From JAZGAE01 sp036475545 (GTDB lineage Bacteria; Pseudomonadota; Alphaproteobacteria; DATDPM01): a DNA stretch of 46,871 nucleotides. The stretch's first letter is position 1, and the number at the start of each line of letters is the position of its first letter. Below are positions 32,857 through 42,175 of this stretch, piece after piece. The stretch spans positions 1 through 46,871 of the forward strand of contig JAZGAE010000092.1 of assembly GCA_036475545.1 (NCBI GenBank). Direction: 5' to 3'. The notes beneath the pieces are model-generated. The model was given only the letters and a program-made list of their open reading frames with translations, made no database searches and had not been told where the DNA came from. The translations under genes were made by a program, and so were the position numbers.

Positions 32857-33191
32857 GATGTCTTTCCGTGTCTCAGCGGGCCGGCCCTCCCCTCATGCCA
32901 CAAGGGTGGCGGCGGGCGCCAGACGAAACGCCGCATCGAGAGGAGCGCCCGGAGCGGAAGTGGGACGGCGGCCGCGGCCACCGGGACGGTCCCGCGCGGC
33001 ACGGCCAACCCGCGCTCGGCTCCTGCACGGCGGGACGACGACGGCCGCCGTTGCACCTCCGCCTTCCCGGTCGCGGTCGGCGCCCGGACCCGTGAAACAT
33101 CCTTACCGCACATCAGAGTGTATAGAAACGGGGTAAATTTACCTAAAATTTTAAACGAATTCGCATGAATCTAAGGGATACTATTTAGGCC
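32857..33191. other. Divergent non-coding gap with two adjacent palindromes
   Basis: 335 bp between the aminotransferase gene and the divergent hypothetical gene. The left part is GC-rich. From 33115 it becomes AT-rich and holds two abutting perfect palindromes: GGTAAATTTACC (33132-33143) and TAAAATTTTA (33144-33153). They lie ~40 bases before the hypothetical gene's ATG and may be an operator. No other gene was seen. Confidence 0.5.
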
Positions 33192-33641
33192 ATGAAGTCT
33201 GTCGCGCACATTCCACCCGGCTTGCCGCCTCCGGCGGTCCTGGTCGGGCCCAAGGTTCGCCCTTCGAGCGACGGGCTCGATGGCGCGCGGGCGGCGTCCC
33301 GTCGGGTCGCCCCCCTCACGGCATCGCGCAAATCGATCGTGGTCGTCGAGCGGAAGCAGCGGGCGGTGCAGCGGCTGCCGGCTCCGCTGGATGACTCGTC
33401 CGCCGACAAGGCGCCGCGTCCGGGCTCGCCGTCGACGGCGGTGGTCATCGTCGTCCCTGAGCGCGATATCCCGCGGCACGGGGCCCACAACCTTTTCCTG
33501 GCGCAGCGCATCGCCCAGGAGGTGCTCGAGGAGGGGCTGTTCCTCAACCGCCACCCGGCGGCGTCCGCCGCCTACGAGGCCACCGCGAGCTCCCGCATGA
33601 CCTTCCACGGTCCCGAGGGGTCTCTCGACATCGCCGTCTGA
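33192..33641 (+). CDS. Hypothetical protein, 149 aa
   Basis: Not recognised with confidence. The first ~75 residues are Pro/Ala/Arg/Ser-rich and probably disordered. The second half looks folded: VVIVVPERDIPRHGAHNLFL, then AQRIAQEVLEEGLFLNRHP, then AASAAYEATASS and a short end MTFHGPEGSLDIAV. I recall similar C-terminal patterns in small alphaproteobacterial conserved proteins of unknown function, but cannot verify this. No signal peptide, membrane segment or metal site. ATG at 33192 after an AT-rich leader with palindromes. The reading frame on the opposite strand over the same stretch looks like a shadow. Confidence 0.6.
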   Translation: MKSVAHIPPGLPPPAVLVGPKVRPSSDGLDGARAASRRVAPLTASRKSIVVVERKQRAVQRLPAPLDDSSADKAPRPGSPSTAVVIVVPERDIPRHGAHNLFLAQRIAQEVLEEGLFLNRHPAASAAYEATASSRMTFHGPEGSLDIAV

Positions 33642-33677
33642 CGGGCCGGGGCTCCGGCGCTTTCGAGCGGGCATCTC

Positions 33678-34811
33678 TCAGGTCGCCGCGTCGCGCAGTT
33701 CCAGCAACCGGTAGACCGCTTCCCACAGCGTCAGTTCATCGCCGAAGCCCGCCCTGCGTATGTCCACGTGGGCGAGGTTGTCGACCAGGTAGAGGTCCGC
33801 CTGCCCTGGGGGCACGGCGGCGGCAAGGGCCACGCTTTCGGTGTAGGGGATGACGACGTCGTCGCGGCCATGGATGAGGACCAGCTGGGCCTCGAGCCCC
33901 GAGAGATCGCGCCCCTTGAGATCGAGCCCGTGGAGATGGGTGCGGATCGCGGCCGGAAGCGCCGCCAGCAATGCGGACACGCGTTCGGGGTCGTCGTTGG
34001 CAAGGAGCGCCTCGACCGTCCGCCCTTCGCGGCCGAGCCGGCCCGTCAGATCGCCGATGTCGGCCTCGAGGTCCCGGAGCTTTCGCCGCGCCATCTCGGC
34101 AAGCAGGGCCCGGTCGACGGGGTCCACGAGCAGCTCGACGTTGCTCCGCGCGAACACCCACTTGCCGTAGGCGTTCGGCGCGCGGTAGCGCCACGGAGCG
34201 CCCGGGCGCTCGCGGTAGAAACCGGTGGTAAAGAAGGTGAGGACGGCCTCGAGGTCGTGGTAGCCGCCGATGGCAAGGACGAAACGGACGCGCCCGGCGA
34301 TTTCGGGGTCGGCGGCGGCGAGGACGGCGGGGCCCGCGGCATATGAGATGGCGGCGATCCCGACCCCGTCCCGGCCCACCCGGGTTCCGCTCAGGTACCT
34401 GACGGCGTCGGCGATCTCGCGGACATTCGAGGCGCGCAGCCTGAATTCCCGCACCCCGGGCATGTCCGGCACCAGGACCGCGAAGCGGGCGCGGGCCAGG
34501 GTGGTGGCGAAGGCGACCAGGCGCGGGTCGTCCTTGCCCGCCGGGGCGGCGCCGGGCACCAGCACCATGGCGGCAAGCGGCTCTTCGCCGGGCCGGTAGA
34601 AGTCGCCACGATAGTCGCGGCCGTCGACCCGGTAGGCGACCGGCATCCTGAGCGGCGTGGGCGTCCGCTCCTTGAGCGCGCTCGGTCCCGCGCCCGCGCC
34701 GATATCGGCGAGGACCCGGGCCGCCTCCATCTGCAGGGCCGAGCACCCGCCCGCCGCGAGCAGGACGAGGGCGAGGGCCGAGACAAGGAAAACCCGGCGT
34801 CGGTCAGCCAT
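33678..34811 (-). CDS. Lipoprotein alpha/beta hydrolase
   Basis: A 377-residue protein from ATG 34811. A signal segment (residues 7-21) ends in AAGGC, giving a probable lipid-anchored Cys at 23. The body is an alpha/beta-hydrolase fold: MVLVPGAAPAGKDDPRL, then VLVPDMPG, a nucleophile elbow AAISYAAG in which the Ser is kept but the GxSxG glycines are partly replaced, then LVLIHGRDDVVIPY with the Asp, and LAHVDI with the His. It is probably an envelope esterase or peptidase-like hydrolase; substrate unknown. The atypical elbow lowers certainty about activity. An extension to 34847 would add residues before the signal peptide. Confidence 0.82.
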   Translation of the reverse strand: MADRRRVFLVSALALVLLAAGGCSALQMEAARVLADIGAGAGPSALKERTPTPLRMPVAYRVDGRDYRGDFYRPGEEPLAAMVLVPGAAPAGKDDPRLVAFATTLARARFAVLVPDMPGVREFRLRASNVREIADAVRYLSGTRVGRDGVGIAAISYAAGPAVLAAADPEIAGRVRFVLAIGGYHDLEAVLTFFTTGFYRERPGAPWRYRAPNAYGKWVFARSNVELLVDPVDRALLAEMARRKLRDLEADIGDLTGRLGREGRTVEALLANDDPERVSALLAALPAAIRTHLHGLDLKGRDLSGLEAQLVLIHGRDDVVIPYTESVALAAAVPPGQADLYLVDNLAHVDIRRAGFGDELTLWEAVYRLLELRDAAT

Positions 34812-34981
34812 GAACGGACTATCCGACAACCGGGCGGAGGGCCGCAAGCCCGGGGGGAGGGAGGGAGGCGGGTGGGCGCCGGCCGGCGGCCAGCCTCAGG
34901 CGTCAGGCCGACCCGCGGCCAGGCGCGGCTATCGGCTCCTCGCCTTACATCGCGCGCCTGCTCCAGGCAACCGGGCCCGCG

Positions 34982-36922
34982 TCAGCGCCCGAGCCAGCGC
35001 TCCTTCCACGTCTGGAACATGAGGACGCCCCACAGGGAATGCTGCCAGTTGCGCCGTCCCGAGAGATGCTCCTCCCAGCGGCGGCGGACGGGCGCCGGGT
35101 TGAGGTAACCTTCAGCGCGCAGCCGCGACGGCGACAGAAGCCCTTCCGCCCACTCGCGCAGCGGGCCGCGCAGCCAGGCATCGATCGGGACGCCGAAGCC
35201 CATCTTGGGCCGCTCCACGAGCTCCTTCGGAACGTAGCGATAAAGGACCTGCCGCAGCAGCCATTTGCCGGTGCCGTCGCGAACCTTCATGTCCGTTGGC
35301 AGCGCCCACGCGAATTCGACGATGCGGTGGTCCAGGAGGGGGACTCGCACCTCGAGGCCGACCGCCATGCTCGCCCGGTCCACCTTCGTCAGCATGTCGT
35401 CAGGCAAGGCGGACACCGTGTCCGAGTACTGCATCCGCTGGATGAGATCGGCGCCAGGGATTGCGGTCTGGCCTCCCCACCGATCGTCGCGGGGCTCGGC
35501 GCCGCCGACGACGACCTCATCCGGGTCGTTCCAGAGACTCACCAGCCGGCGGTAGACGTCGCCCGCATCCGTCGCGCAAAGGAGGTCCGCCAGCTTCTGC
35601 GCCTTGTCGCCGACCTGGACGGGTCGGCGCCTCGGCGGCGCAAGGGCCGCTAGCCGGTCCCAGCCGCCCGGCGGCACGCTTGCGATGACGGTGGCCGCAA
35701 GACGTCGGAGCGATCTTGGAAACCGGCCGACGTGCCGCCAGACGGCCGATCCCCAGAGGTAGCGGTTGTAGCCCGCGAAGACCTCGTCGCCACCATCGCC
35801 CGTGAGCGCCACGGTGACCCGGCCCCGCGCCAGCCTGGAGACGAGGAAGGTGGGGATCGCGGAGGAATCGGCGAACGGCTCGTCGCACCAGTCGGCAATC
35901 GTGGGAATGATCGCGAGCGCATCTTCGGAACGCAGGTAGAGCTCATGGTGGTCCGTGCCGAGGTGAGCGGCGACGGCCTTTGCATGGGCCGCCTCGTCGT
36001 AGTCGGACTCGTGGAAGCCGATGGAGAAGGACTGGACGGGGCGATCGCTTTGGGCCTGCATCAATGCGACCACGGCCGAGCTGTCGACCCCGCCCGAGAG
36101 GAAAGCGCCGACGGGAACGTCGGCGATCATCCGCCGCCCGGCCGCATCGGCCAGCAGATCTTCCAGGCGCGCCCTTGCATCGCGGACCGACATTTGGGTG
36201 CGCTCGGCGAGGCTTCGACGCACCACGTCGGATATGTCCCAGTAACAGGTCTCCTCCGTGCTGCCGTCGGCCGAAACGGTGACGATGCGGCCGGGAGCGA
36301 GCTTTCGGACGCCCTTGTAAATGGACAGCGGGGTCGGGACGTAATTGAACCGGAAATAGGCGGCCAGCGCGTCGCGATCGACCTCCGCTCGCCACAGCGG
36401 GTGGCCGAAGAAGCTCTTGGGCTGGGACCCGAAGAGAAGCAGTCCGTCTTGAAGCCCCCAATAGAGCGGCTTGATGCCGAGGCGGTCCCGAACGAGATAC
36501 AGGTGCCGGCCGCTGCGGTCCCACAGCGCGAAGGCGAACATTCCGACGAATCGGCGCGCCGCGCCCTCCGCGCCCCAAACCTCGCACGCCTCGAGGACGA
36601 CCTCGGTGTCGGACTCGCTGCGGAAGTGGCGGCCCTGGGCCTGAAGCTCCGCGCGGATCTCGCGAAAATTGTAAACCTCTCCGTTATAGGCGAGGACCAG
36701 CCGACCGCTGGCCGAGACCATCGGCTGGTGGGCGGCCTTGGAAAGATCGATCACGGCAAGGCGCCGGTGCCCGAGTCCCACGCCTGCCGCCTCGTCGGCC
36801 CACGCGCCGAGCGCGTCGGGGCCGCGATGGGCAAGCGGCTCCGCCATCCGCCCGGCCAGTTTCGTCAGCCGGTGCCCGGGCGTCCGCCGCTTCAGGTCCC
36901 AGAACCCAGCGAATCCGCACAT
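34982..36922 (-). CDS. asnB: Asparagine synthetase B-like glutamine amidotransferase (polysaccharide cluster, copy 1)
   Basis: A 646-residue two-domain enzyme. The N-terminal class II glutaminase has nucleophile C2, HRGPD (32-36) and YNGEVYN (79-85). The C-terminal synthetase has the ATP pyrophosphatase loop SGGVDSS (276-282) and LTGDGGDEVFAGYNRY. It makes an amide from a carboxylate with ATP and glutamine nitrogen. In polysaccharide clusters such proteins may amidate uronic acids or other sugar acids rather than make free asparagine, which is inferred from context. It is the last gene, in transcription order, of the cluster that reads from 46871 down. ATG at 36922. Confidence 0.92.
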   Translation of the reverse strand: MCGFAGFWDLKRRTPGHRLTKLAGRMAEPLAHRGPDALGAWADEAAGVGLGHRRLAVIDLSKAAHQPMVSASGRLVLAYNGEVYNFREIRAELQAQGRHFRSESDTEVVLEACEVWGAEGAARRFVGMFAFALWDRSGRHLYLVRDRLGIKPLYWGLQDGLLLFGSQPKSFFGHPLWRAEVDRDALAAYFRFNYVPTPLSIYKGVRKLAPGRIVTVSADGSTEETCYWDISDVVRRSLAERTQMSVRDARARLEDLLADAAGRRMIADVPVGAFLSGGVDSSAVVALMQAQSDRPVQSFSIGFHESDYDEAAHAKAVAAHLGTDHHELYLRSEDALAIIPTIADWCDEPFADSSAIPTFLVSRLARGRVTVALTGDGGDEVFAGYNRYLWGSAVWRHVGRFPRSLRRLAATVIASVPPGGWDRLAALAPPRRRPVQVGDKAQKLADLLCATDAGDVYRRLVSLWNDPDEVVVGGAEPRDDRWGGQTAIPGADLIQRMQYSDTVSALPDDMLTKVDRASMAVGLEVRVPLLDHRIVEFAWALPTDMKVRDGTGKWLLRQVLYRYVPKELVERPKMGFGVPIDAWLRGPLREWAEGLLSPSRLRAEGYLNPAPVRRRWEEHLSGRRNWQHSLWGVLMFQTWKERWLGR

Positions 36923-37047
36923 TGCTCGTTCGTCACGCGTGTGCTGACATCAGGCCTTCGCCAACCGTTCCGTCGGCCGTCTGGCCGGCGGCGCGAGCTA
37001 CAGGGTGCCATCGAGCCGCCGGCCAGGATCTCAAAGGGGAAGGGCGC

Positions 37048-38427
37048 TCAGCCGGCCCGGGCGGCCTCCCGGGGGGCCGGGGCGGTGGCCGGGATCGCGA
37101 GCGCCAAGCCGGAGATGAACCACAGGTGCCTCTGGTACATCAGCTCCGTTCCCAGAGAAGCGCCAGCAAGCACCATAAGCAGGCCGAAGGCCCCGAGGAC
37201 AAAGGGGTCGTCCTCCCTGCGTCCCTCGCGCCGGAGTAGAGCCCGGGCGCATAGGACAAAGAAACCGACGAACAGGGCGGCGCCGACCAAGCCGGTCTCC
37301 GTCAACAGCCACAGCACCGTTGTATGAACGGTCGTGACGCCCCCCTCACCCTTCTGCTCCCGCATCCGGTAAAAGGTGCCCAACCCCAGGCCGAGCACGG
37401 GCGAACTGCGCCACGCTTCCAGCGCCTCCCGGTGGACGGCGATGCGGGTGGACACCCCCTTCTTGGTGAACTGGTTTTTGCGCGTAATGTAAAGGCGTTT
37501 CAGGGTGCGTTCGATTTGTTCACTCTTGTCGGCGGCACTTTCGATTTGTTCGCCTTCGCCGGTTTTGGATGGCTCTTCGTAACCGAAGGCCGCGATCCTG
37601 GCGGCAAGTGCCTGGGCCTGGGAAGGACCAAAGAGGAGAAGGCCGCCGAGCAGCAGGGCCGCGGCCGCCCCCTTGACGATGTCGGACGGCCGCAGCGCCC
37701 GCAGGAAGACGAGGGCCAGCCAGCCAACTAGGAGGCCAAGCCAAGCGCTTCGCGAGCCCGAGAAGACCAGCGCCGTCAGCGCGACGCCCATCCCCGCGAA
37801 CATCAGAGGGGCGGGAAAGAGCGGCCGCCGCCGGAGGAAGGGTGCCTGCAAGACCAAAAACGTGGCGACGGCGAAGCCGAAGGCATTGGGATTGTCGAAG
37901 AGACCCCTGGTTCGGTCATAGGGCGCATATATCCGCGAAATGTCGACTTGATGGAGATAGAGGGCGTAGGCGAATAGGCTGAGTATGCAAACCGCCCATC
38001 CGACCAACAGGAAGGCCTTGAGGAACCGCTCTCTCGCCGGGGCGCCGAAAGTACTACTGATCCACGCCCCTAACACGAAATACGCGAGCAGCACCAGCCA
38101 ACCAAGGCCCTTGTTCACGACTCCCCATCTCACCCATTCCCCGGTCTGCAGTCGGCCGTTCAGCAATGCGACCGCCATCCACACGGTCAGAACGGCGAGC
38201 CAAATCCAGAGGTGCCGGACCCGCCATTCGGGCACAATCGGGACTCCTTTCCGCGCGTTCCAAAGAACCCAGGCGGCGGCGAACGGCAGCAGCAAGTCGG
38301 ATGCGCTGACACGCAGGTTGACATCGGCGACCTCGACCGTGGTCAGGACCTGAAGCGTGATCGCGAAAAGGACCACGACGGCGGTGCCGCCCCCCCAATG
38401 CTCCTTCAGCGAACGGATCGTGTGCAC
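37048..38427 (-). CDS. O-antigen ligase/polymerase family membrane protein (Wzy_C)
   Basis: A 459-residue inner-membrane protein with about 10-12 hydrophobic segments and one large loop (~280-350) rich in charged residues (EEPSKTGEGEQIESAADKSE). The Wzy_C core shows FSGSRSAWLGLLVG, the loop motif RIAVHREALEAWRSSPVLGLGLGTF, and HTTVLWLLTETGLVG. Members either polymerise repeat units (Wzy) or ligate the glycan to lipid A core (WaaL); the sequence does not decide. GTG at 38427 is the in-frame start. Neighbours are the double glycosyltransferase and AsnB copy 1. Confidence 0.88.
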   Translation of the reverse strand: MHTIRSLKEHWGGGTAVVVLFAITLQVLTTVEVADVNLRVSASDLLLPFAAAWVLWNARKGVPIVPEWRVRHLWIWLAVLTVWMAVALLNGRLQTGEWVRWGVVNKGLGWLVLLAYFVLGAWISSTFGAPARERFLKAFLLVGWAVCILSLFAYALYLHQVDISRIYAPYDRTRGLFDNPNAFGFAVATFLVLQAPFLRRRPLFPAPLMFAGMGVALTALVFSGSRSAWLGLLVGWLALVFLRALRPSDIVKGAAAALLLGGLLLFGPSQAQALAARIAAFGYEEPSKTGEGEQIESAADKSEQIERTLKRLYITRKNQFTKKGVSTRIAVHREALEAWRSSPVLGLGLGTFYRMREQKGEGGVTTVHTTVLWLLTETGLVGAALFVGFFVLCARALLRREGRREDDPFVLGAFGLLMVLAGASLGTELMYQRHLWFISGLALAIPATAPAPREAARAG

Positions 38428-38601
38428 ATCACGACTCCTTACCCGGTGCCGAGAGGCGGAGACCCGCCTGAACCCGTGCCGCGTGCGCGACGGACCGCAA
38501 CCGTCCTCTCGCCCGCTGCAGGCGTCATCTTGGGCACCCTTGAAAGCTCGGCCCCGTGATGACCGGCGTTGCCAGGACCGGCACGTTCCAACGGCCTGGT
38601 C

Positions 38602-40980
38602 CTAGGCCGCTTTCTCGTAAAGCTCGCCGAACCGCTTGATGGCCGCGGCGAGGCTGAAGCGCTCGACCACGCGTCGTCGGGCAAGGGCGCTCCGCCGCCG
38701 GCGCTCCTCATCCGAACCGCTCAGCAAAGTTCCGATGGCGTCGGCCATCGCTACCGGGTCCCGCGGCGGCACGATCAGGCCGGCGTCACCGACGATCCGC
38801 CGTGCGTCCCCGACATCCGTGGCCACCGCCGGCAGACCGCAGGCCATACCCTCGACGATGGCGTTGGAGAAGCCCTCGCCGAAAGCGGAACTCGAGACCA
38901 GGAGGTCACAGGCGCCGAGTAACCGCGGCACATCATGTCGTTCACCGAGTTTCAAGACCCGTGGCATGTCCGGAAAACTCTCGGTCCCCAGACCGATCAG
39001 CAACGCGTAGGCATTGGGCACCCGCTCCAAGGCCCGGAAAAAGGTGTCGTGATCCTTCATCGGATCCCGCCGCGCCACCAGGGCCAGGACGGGCGCCTCC
39101 GGCTCGAGGCCCAGCTCGCGCCGGACTTTCTCTCGCGCGCTCTCGTCGGGGCGGAAAAGCTCGGTATCCACACCATTGTCGACGACGTGCGCGCGGCGAG
39201 GCAGGTACCCGATCTTGACGTGGTGGCGCCTGCCCACTTCCGAATTGGCAATGATGGCGTCGGGAATGTGCGACATCCGGGCACATGCGTCGATCACGAA
39301 CCGCAGCGTCCAGGAGTATCTCCCCGTGTCCATGTTCGAGCAGCGCACGCCCCAGAAGAGCCGCGTCTTCCGCCGCCGGCCGGAGAGAAGCAGTCCCAGG
39401 GCGGCGACGAGATCCGCATGATACATCCAGCTCTGGACGATATCGGGCTTGTAATCGCGAATCGTCCGGACCAGGCGCCATAGCGCGATCGGATTGGGCA
39501 ACCCGCGGCGCAGCCCCAGGTCCCTCACCCAAAGACCGGCCTCTTCCAACCCCGAGCGGAACTCGCCACCCGGGGTCAGGCTCACCACCCTAAAGTCAGC
39601 GCCAGCTGGCCATGAGGCGGTCATCAACGAGGTCAGCATGCGCTCCGCACCGCCCGTTTGCAGGTCGGTGATGACATGCAGGACGCGGGTTTCCCGCTTG
39701 CGCGGTATCCTCCTCGGTTCTGTCAGGCGCTTCTCGAGAAAGGCCTCGAGGCCGGCGAACTGCTCTGCCCGCAACAGGCCCTCTGCGGTCGAGGCAGGCA
39801 ACCGAGGTATCGCCCCGTTCTCGCGCTTCTCCCCGAGCCAAGCGCGCAACTGCCCGGCGATCATCTCCGGGTCGTTGGAGATGAGCCCGGCCTTGCGATC
39901 ACGGATCAGGCCGGCCGCCACGCCGCTCTCGAGCCCGATCAGCAGGATCGGCCGGCGCGCGCCGAGATACTCGAACAGCTTCCCGGTATAGACGCCGCGT
40001 TCCGCCGGAGAGTTCCACAACAGCAGAAGCAAAACGTCGGCCTCGGTCTGGAGCCGAATGGAGTCCTGGAAGGAAACCGCTTCATGCGCCTCGACCAGGT
40101 CCTGGACACCGTACTTTTCCGCGAGCAACATCACCTCGGGCAACACGCGTCCAAAGAACTGGACGCGGAACTGTTCGCGATCCGCTCCCACGCTCTGGAG
40201 GGCCGCGAAAAGCGGCGAGGGATCGCGGCGCTGGTGATACAGAAGGCCGGTGTAGAGGATGCGGATGGGCCCCGGCGAAGAAACCGGCCGGCCGACCTCT
40301 TCGGGAAAGTCCTCGGGATCGTACCCGTTCAGAACCACGGCTGTCGGCTTTCCGTACTTCTGGCGCAGCACGGCGGCCAACGGCTCGGACACCGTCACCA
40401 GGCCCGAGGCGCTGGAAAGGACCGACCTCTCGAGCCGTTCCTCGAGAGCCCGGCGCCAGCGGGGCTGGTCGTAGTAGTGGTTGTCGACCCACAGGTCGCG
40501 CAGCTCCGCCACCCACGGCACGCCGAGCCGTCTGCTCAGGCGCGCCGCGACGATGAGGGAAGTGAACGGCATGCCGCTGGCGAAAATAAGGTCCGGGCGC
40601 CAATCGGCGAGAAGCGCCCGGGAACGGCGGAGGGCGAAAGGCAACCAGCCGATCTGGCCGTCGGGAAAGTTCACGACGGTGCGGTACGCCCGGCCGAGAA
40701 TGCCGATGGCCCGCGGCATTCGCGCTCTGCCTTTGTAGTACTCCTCCGTGAACCGGCCGCCGAGCTTCAACGCCAACCAGTTGACGTCGATCGACGGCGT
40801 GTAAAGTACGCGTTCTGCCGGTATTTCCACAGGGAGCGTGCTCGGCAAACCAGTCTTCTCGGTCGACAGCACGCGGACGTCGTGCCCATGCTCGTGCAGG
40901 TACTTGGCAAACTTGCCGACGCGCACGGCGCCGATGGCGTTCGACGGCGGAAAGATGTGGGAGACGATAAGGACCTTCAT
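38602..40980 (-). CDS. Fused tandem glycosyltransferase (two GT4-type domains)
   Basis: A 792-residue protein made of two complete GT-B glycosyltransferases. Domain 1 (1 to ~420) begins MKVLIVSHIFPPSNAIGAVR, a WbuB-like GT4, with VNFPDGQIGW, ELRDLWVDN, ILYTGLLYHQRR and YTGKLFEYLGARRP. Domain 2 (~431-792) begins afresh with TRVLHVITDLQTGGAERML and ends with the E-x7-E region EGFSNAIVEGMACGLPAVATDVG. The linker (DNA ~39690-39720) is short and arginine-rich. It should add two sugars in succession to the lipid-linked repeat unit. ATG at 40980 overlaps the wecB stop (ATGA). A frame extension to 41187 is wecB read-through. Confidence 0.92.
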   Translation of the reverse strand: MKVLIVSHIFPPSNAIGAVRVGKFAKYLHEHGHDVRVLSTEKTGLPSTLPVEIPAERVLYTPSIDVNWLALKLGGRFTEEYYKGRARMPRAIGILGRAYRTVVNFPDGQIGWLPFALRRSRALLADWRPDLIFASGMPFTSLIVAARLSRRLGVPWVAELRDLWVDNHYYDQPRWRRALEERLERSVLSSASGLVTVSEPLAAVLRQKYGKPTAVVLNGYDPEDFPEEVGRPVSSPGPIRILYTGLLYHQRRDPSPLFAALQSVGADREQFRVQFFGRVLPEVMLLAEKYGVQDLVEAHEAVSFQDSIRLQTEADVLLLLLWNSPAERGVYTGKLFEYLGARRPILLIGLESGVAAGLIRDRKAGLISNDPEMIAGQLRAWLGEKRENGAIPRLPASTAEGLLRAEQFAGLEAFLEKRLTEPRRIPRKRETRVLHVITDLQTGGAERMLTSLMTASWPAGADFRVVSLTPGGEFRSGLEEAGLWVRDLGLRRGLPNPIALWRLVRTIRDYKPDIVQSWMYHADLVAALGLLLSGRRRKTRLFWGVRCSNMDTGRYSWTLRFVIDACARMSHIPDAIIANSEVGRRHHVKIGYLPRRAHVVDNGVDTELFRPDESAREKVRRELGLEPEAPVLALVARRDPMKDHDTFFRALERVPNAYALLIGLGTESFPDMPRVLKLGERHDVPRLLGACDLLVSSSAFGEGFSNAIVEGMACGLPAVATDVGDARRIVGDAGLIVPPRDPVAMADAIGTLLSGSDEERRRRSALARRRVVERFSLAAAIKRFGELYEKAA

Positions 40981-42071
40981 CCCGCCCCCTCGACGAGTAT
41001 TTCGACCAGGATTTCGGCGGCGCGGCCTCCGCCATAAAGGCCATCGGCCTCCCGTCCCTTCGGCGGGTGCATCAATGCACCTTCGACGGCGCCGGCAATG
41101 CTCCCTGCATCCCCGGGCGGCACCAGGCGGTTCCAGCCCAGTTCCACGAGTTCGACCCACTCGGTCTCTTCCCGCAAGGTCATGCACGGAACGCGGAAGA
41201 AGAACGCCTCCTTCTGTGCGCCGCCGGAATCGGTAATGATCAGCCGCGCGTTTCGCTCGAGCAGGAGCATGTCAAGGTAGCGGACCGGGTCCAACAGGCG
41301 GAGATTGCCGGTGTCTCCCTTCATCGCCCCGAGGCGGGCGAGCGCCTCGCGCGTGCGGGGATGCAGCGGCATCACCACCGGCGTCCGCGCGGCGACCGAG
41401 CGAAGTCCGTCGAAGATGCTGCGCAGGCGGGTCTCGTTGTCCGTGTTTTCGGCGCGGTGGACGGTGGCGAGGACGTAAGTACCTCGTGCAAGGCCCAGTT
41501 TTCCCAACACGTCGGACCGCTCCGCCCGCCCGGCGAAATGGCGCGCGGCATCATACATCACGTCGCCGACAAGACGTATGCGCTCCTCCGGGAGGCCCTC
41601 ACGCCGCAAATTGACGGCGGCCGCCTCGGTCGGCGCGAACAGCAGGTCCGAGGCGTGATCGGCGAGGACCCTGTTGATCTCTTCCGGCATGGCGCGGTTG
41701 AACGAGCGCAACCCGGCTTCGACATGGGCAACGGGGATGAGCAGCTTCACCGCGGCGAGCGCCCCCGCAAGCGTTGAATTGGTATCCCCGTACACCAGGA
41801 CCCAATCCGGCCTCTCGTCCAGCAGCACCCTCTCTATGGCCTCGATCATCTGGCCCGTCTGGACGCCGTGGCTGGCGGAGCCGATGCCGAGACGGTGGTC
41901 GGGTTCGGGCAGGGCGAGGTCCTCGAAGAACACGCCCGAAAGGGCGTCGTCATAATGTTGCCCGGTGTGGACCAGCACTTCACGAACACCGGGGCGGGCG
42001 CGCAATGCCCGCGACACCATCGCCGCCTTGATGAACTGCGGACGCGCGCCGACGATGGAGACGATCTTCAT
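40977..42071 (-). CDS. wecB: UDP-N-acetylglucosamine 2-epimerase (non-hydrolysing)
   Basis: Converts UDP-GlcNAc to UDP-ManNAc, a precursor of surface polysaccharides. 364 residues, normal for the family. Visible: GARPQFIK (8-15), HTGQHYD (35-41), D96 in YGDTNSTLAG, E118 in HVEAGLRS, E131 in MPEEINR, H205 in TVHRAEN, and DSGGAQKEA in the C-terminal domain. No wecC (UDP-ManNAc dehydrogenase) is present in the window. A probable promoter lies just upstream. ATG at 42071; its stop overlaps the glycosyltransferase start. Confidence 0.95.
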   Translation of the reverse strand: MKIVSIVGARPQFIKAAMVSRALRARPGVREVLVHTGQHYDDALSGVFFEDLALPEPDHRLGIGSASHGVQTGQMIEAIERVLLDERPDWVLVYGDTNSTLAGALAAVKLLIPVAHVEAGLRSFNRAMPEEINRVLADHASDLLFAPTEAAAVNLRREGLPEERIRLVGDVMYDAARHFAGRAERSDVLGKLGLARGTYVLATVHRAENTDNETRLRSIFDGLRSVAARTPVVMPLHPRTREALARLGAMKGDTGNLRLLDPVRYLDMLLLERNARLIITDSGGAQKEAFFFRVPCMTLREETEWVELVELGWNRLVPPGDAGSIAGAVEGALMHPPKGREADGLYGGGRAAEILVEILVEGAG

Positions 42072-42105
42072 GCGCCGATCGGTCGGACGGAAAATGCGGT
42101 TTTGC

Positions 42106-42135
42106 TCACTACCGTACCAACTCGGCCGTTGTCAA
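42106..42135 (-). promoter_or_regulatory. Possible promoter upstream of wecB
   Basis: Minus strand: perfect -35 TTGACA (42135-42130); the -10 at a spacing of 17-18 is weak (GTAGTG or TAGTGA, 42112-42106). It would start the wecB-glycosyltransferase part of the cluster separately from the upstream genes. Confidence 0.35.
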
Positions 42136-42175
42136 CATCACCAACCGGCTGAACCGGCCCCCGACGACGGGGCCC

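Noticed and set aside
33171..33674. A 167-codon minus-strand frame opposite the 149-residue hypothetical gene
   Set aside because: Arg/Gly/Asp-rich without pattern; the plus-strand frame has better amino-acid composition and an AT-rich leader.
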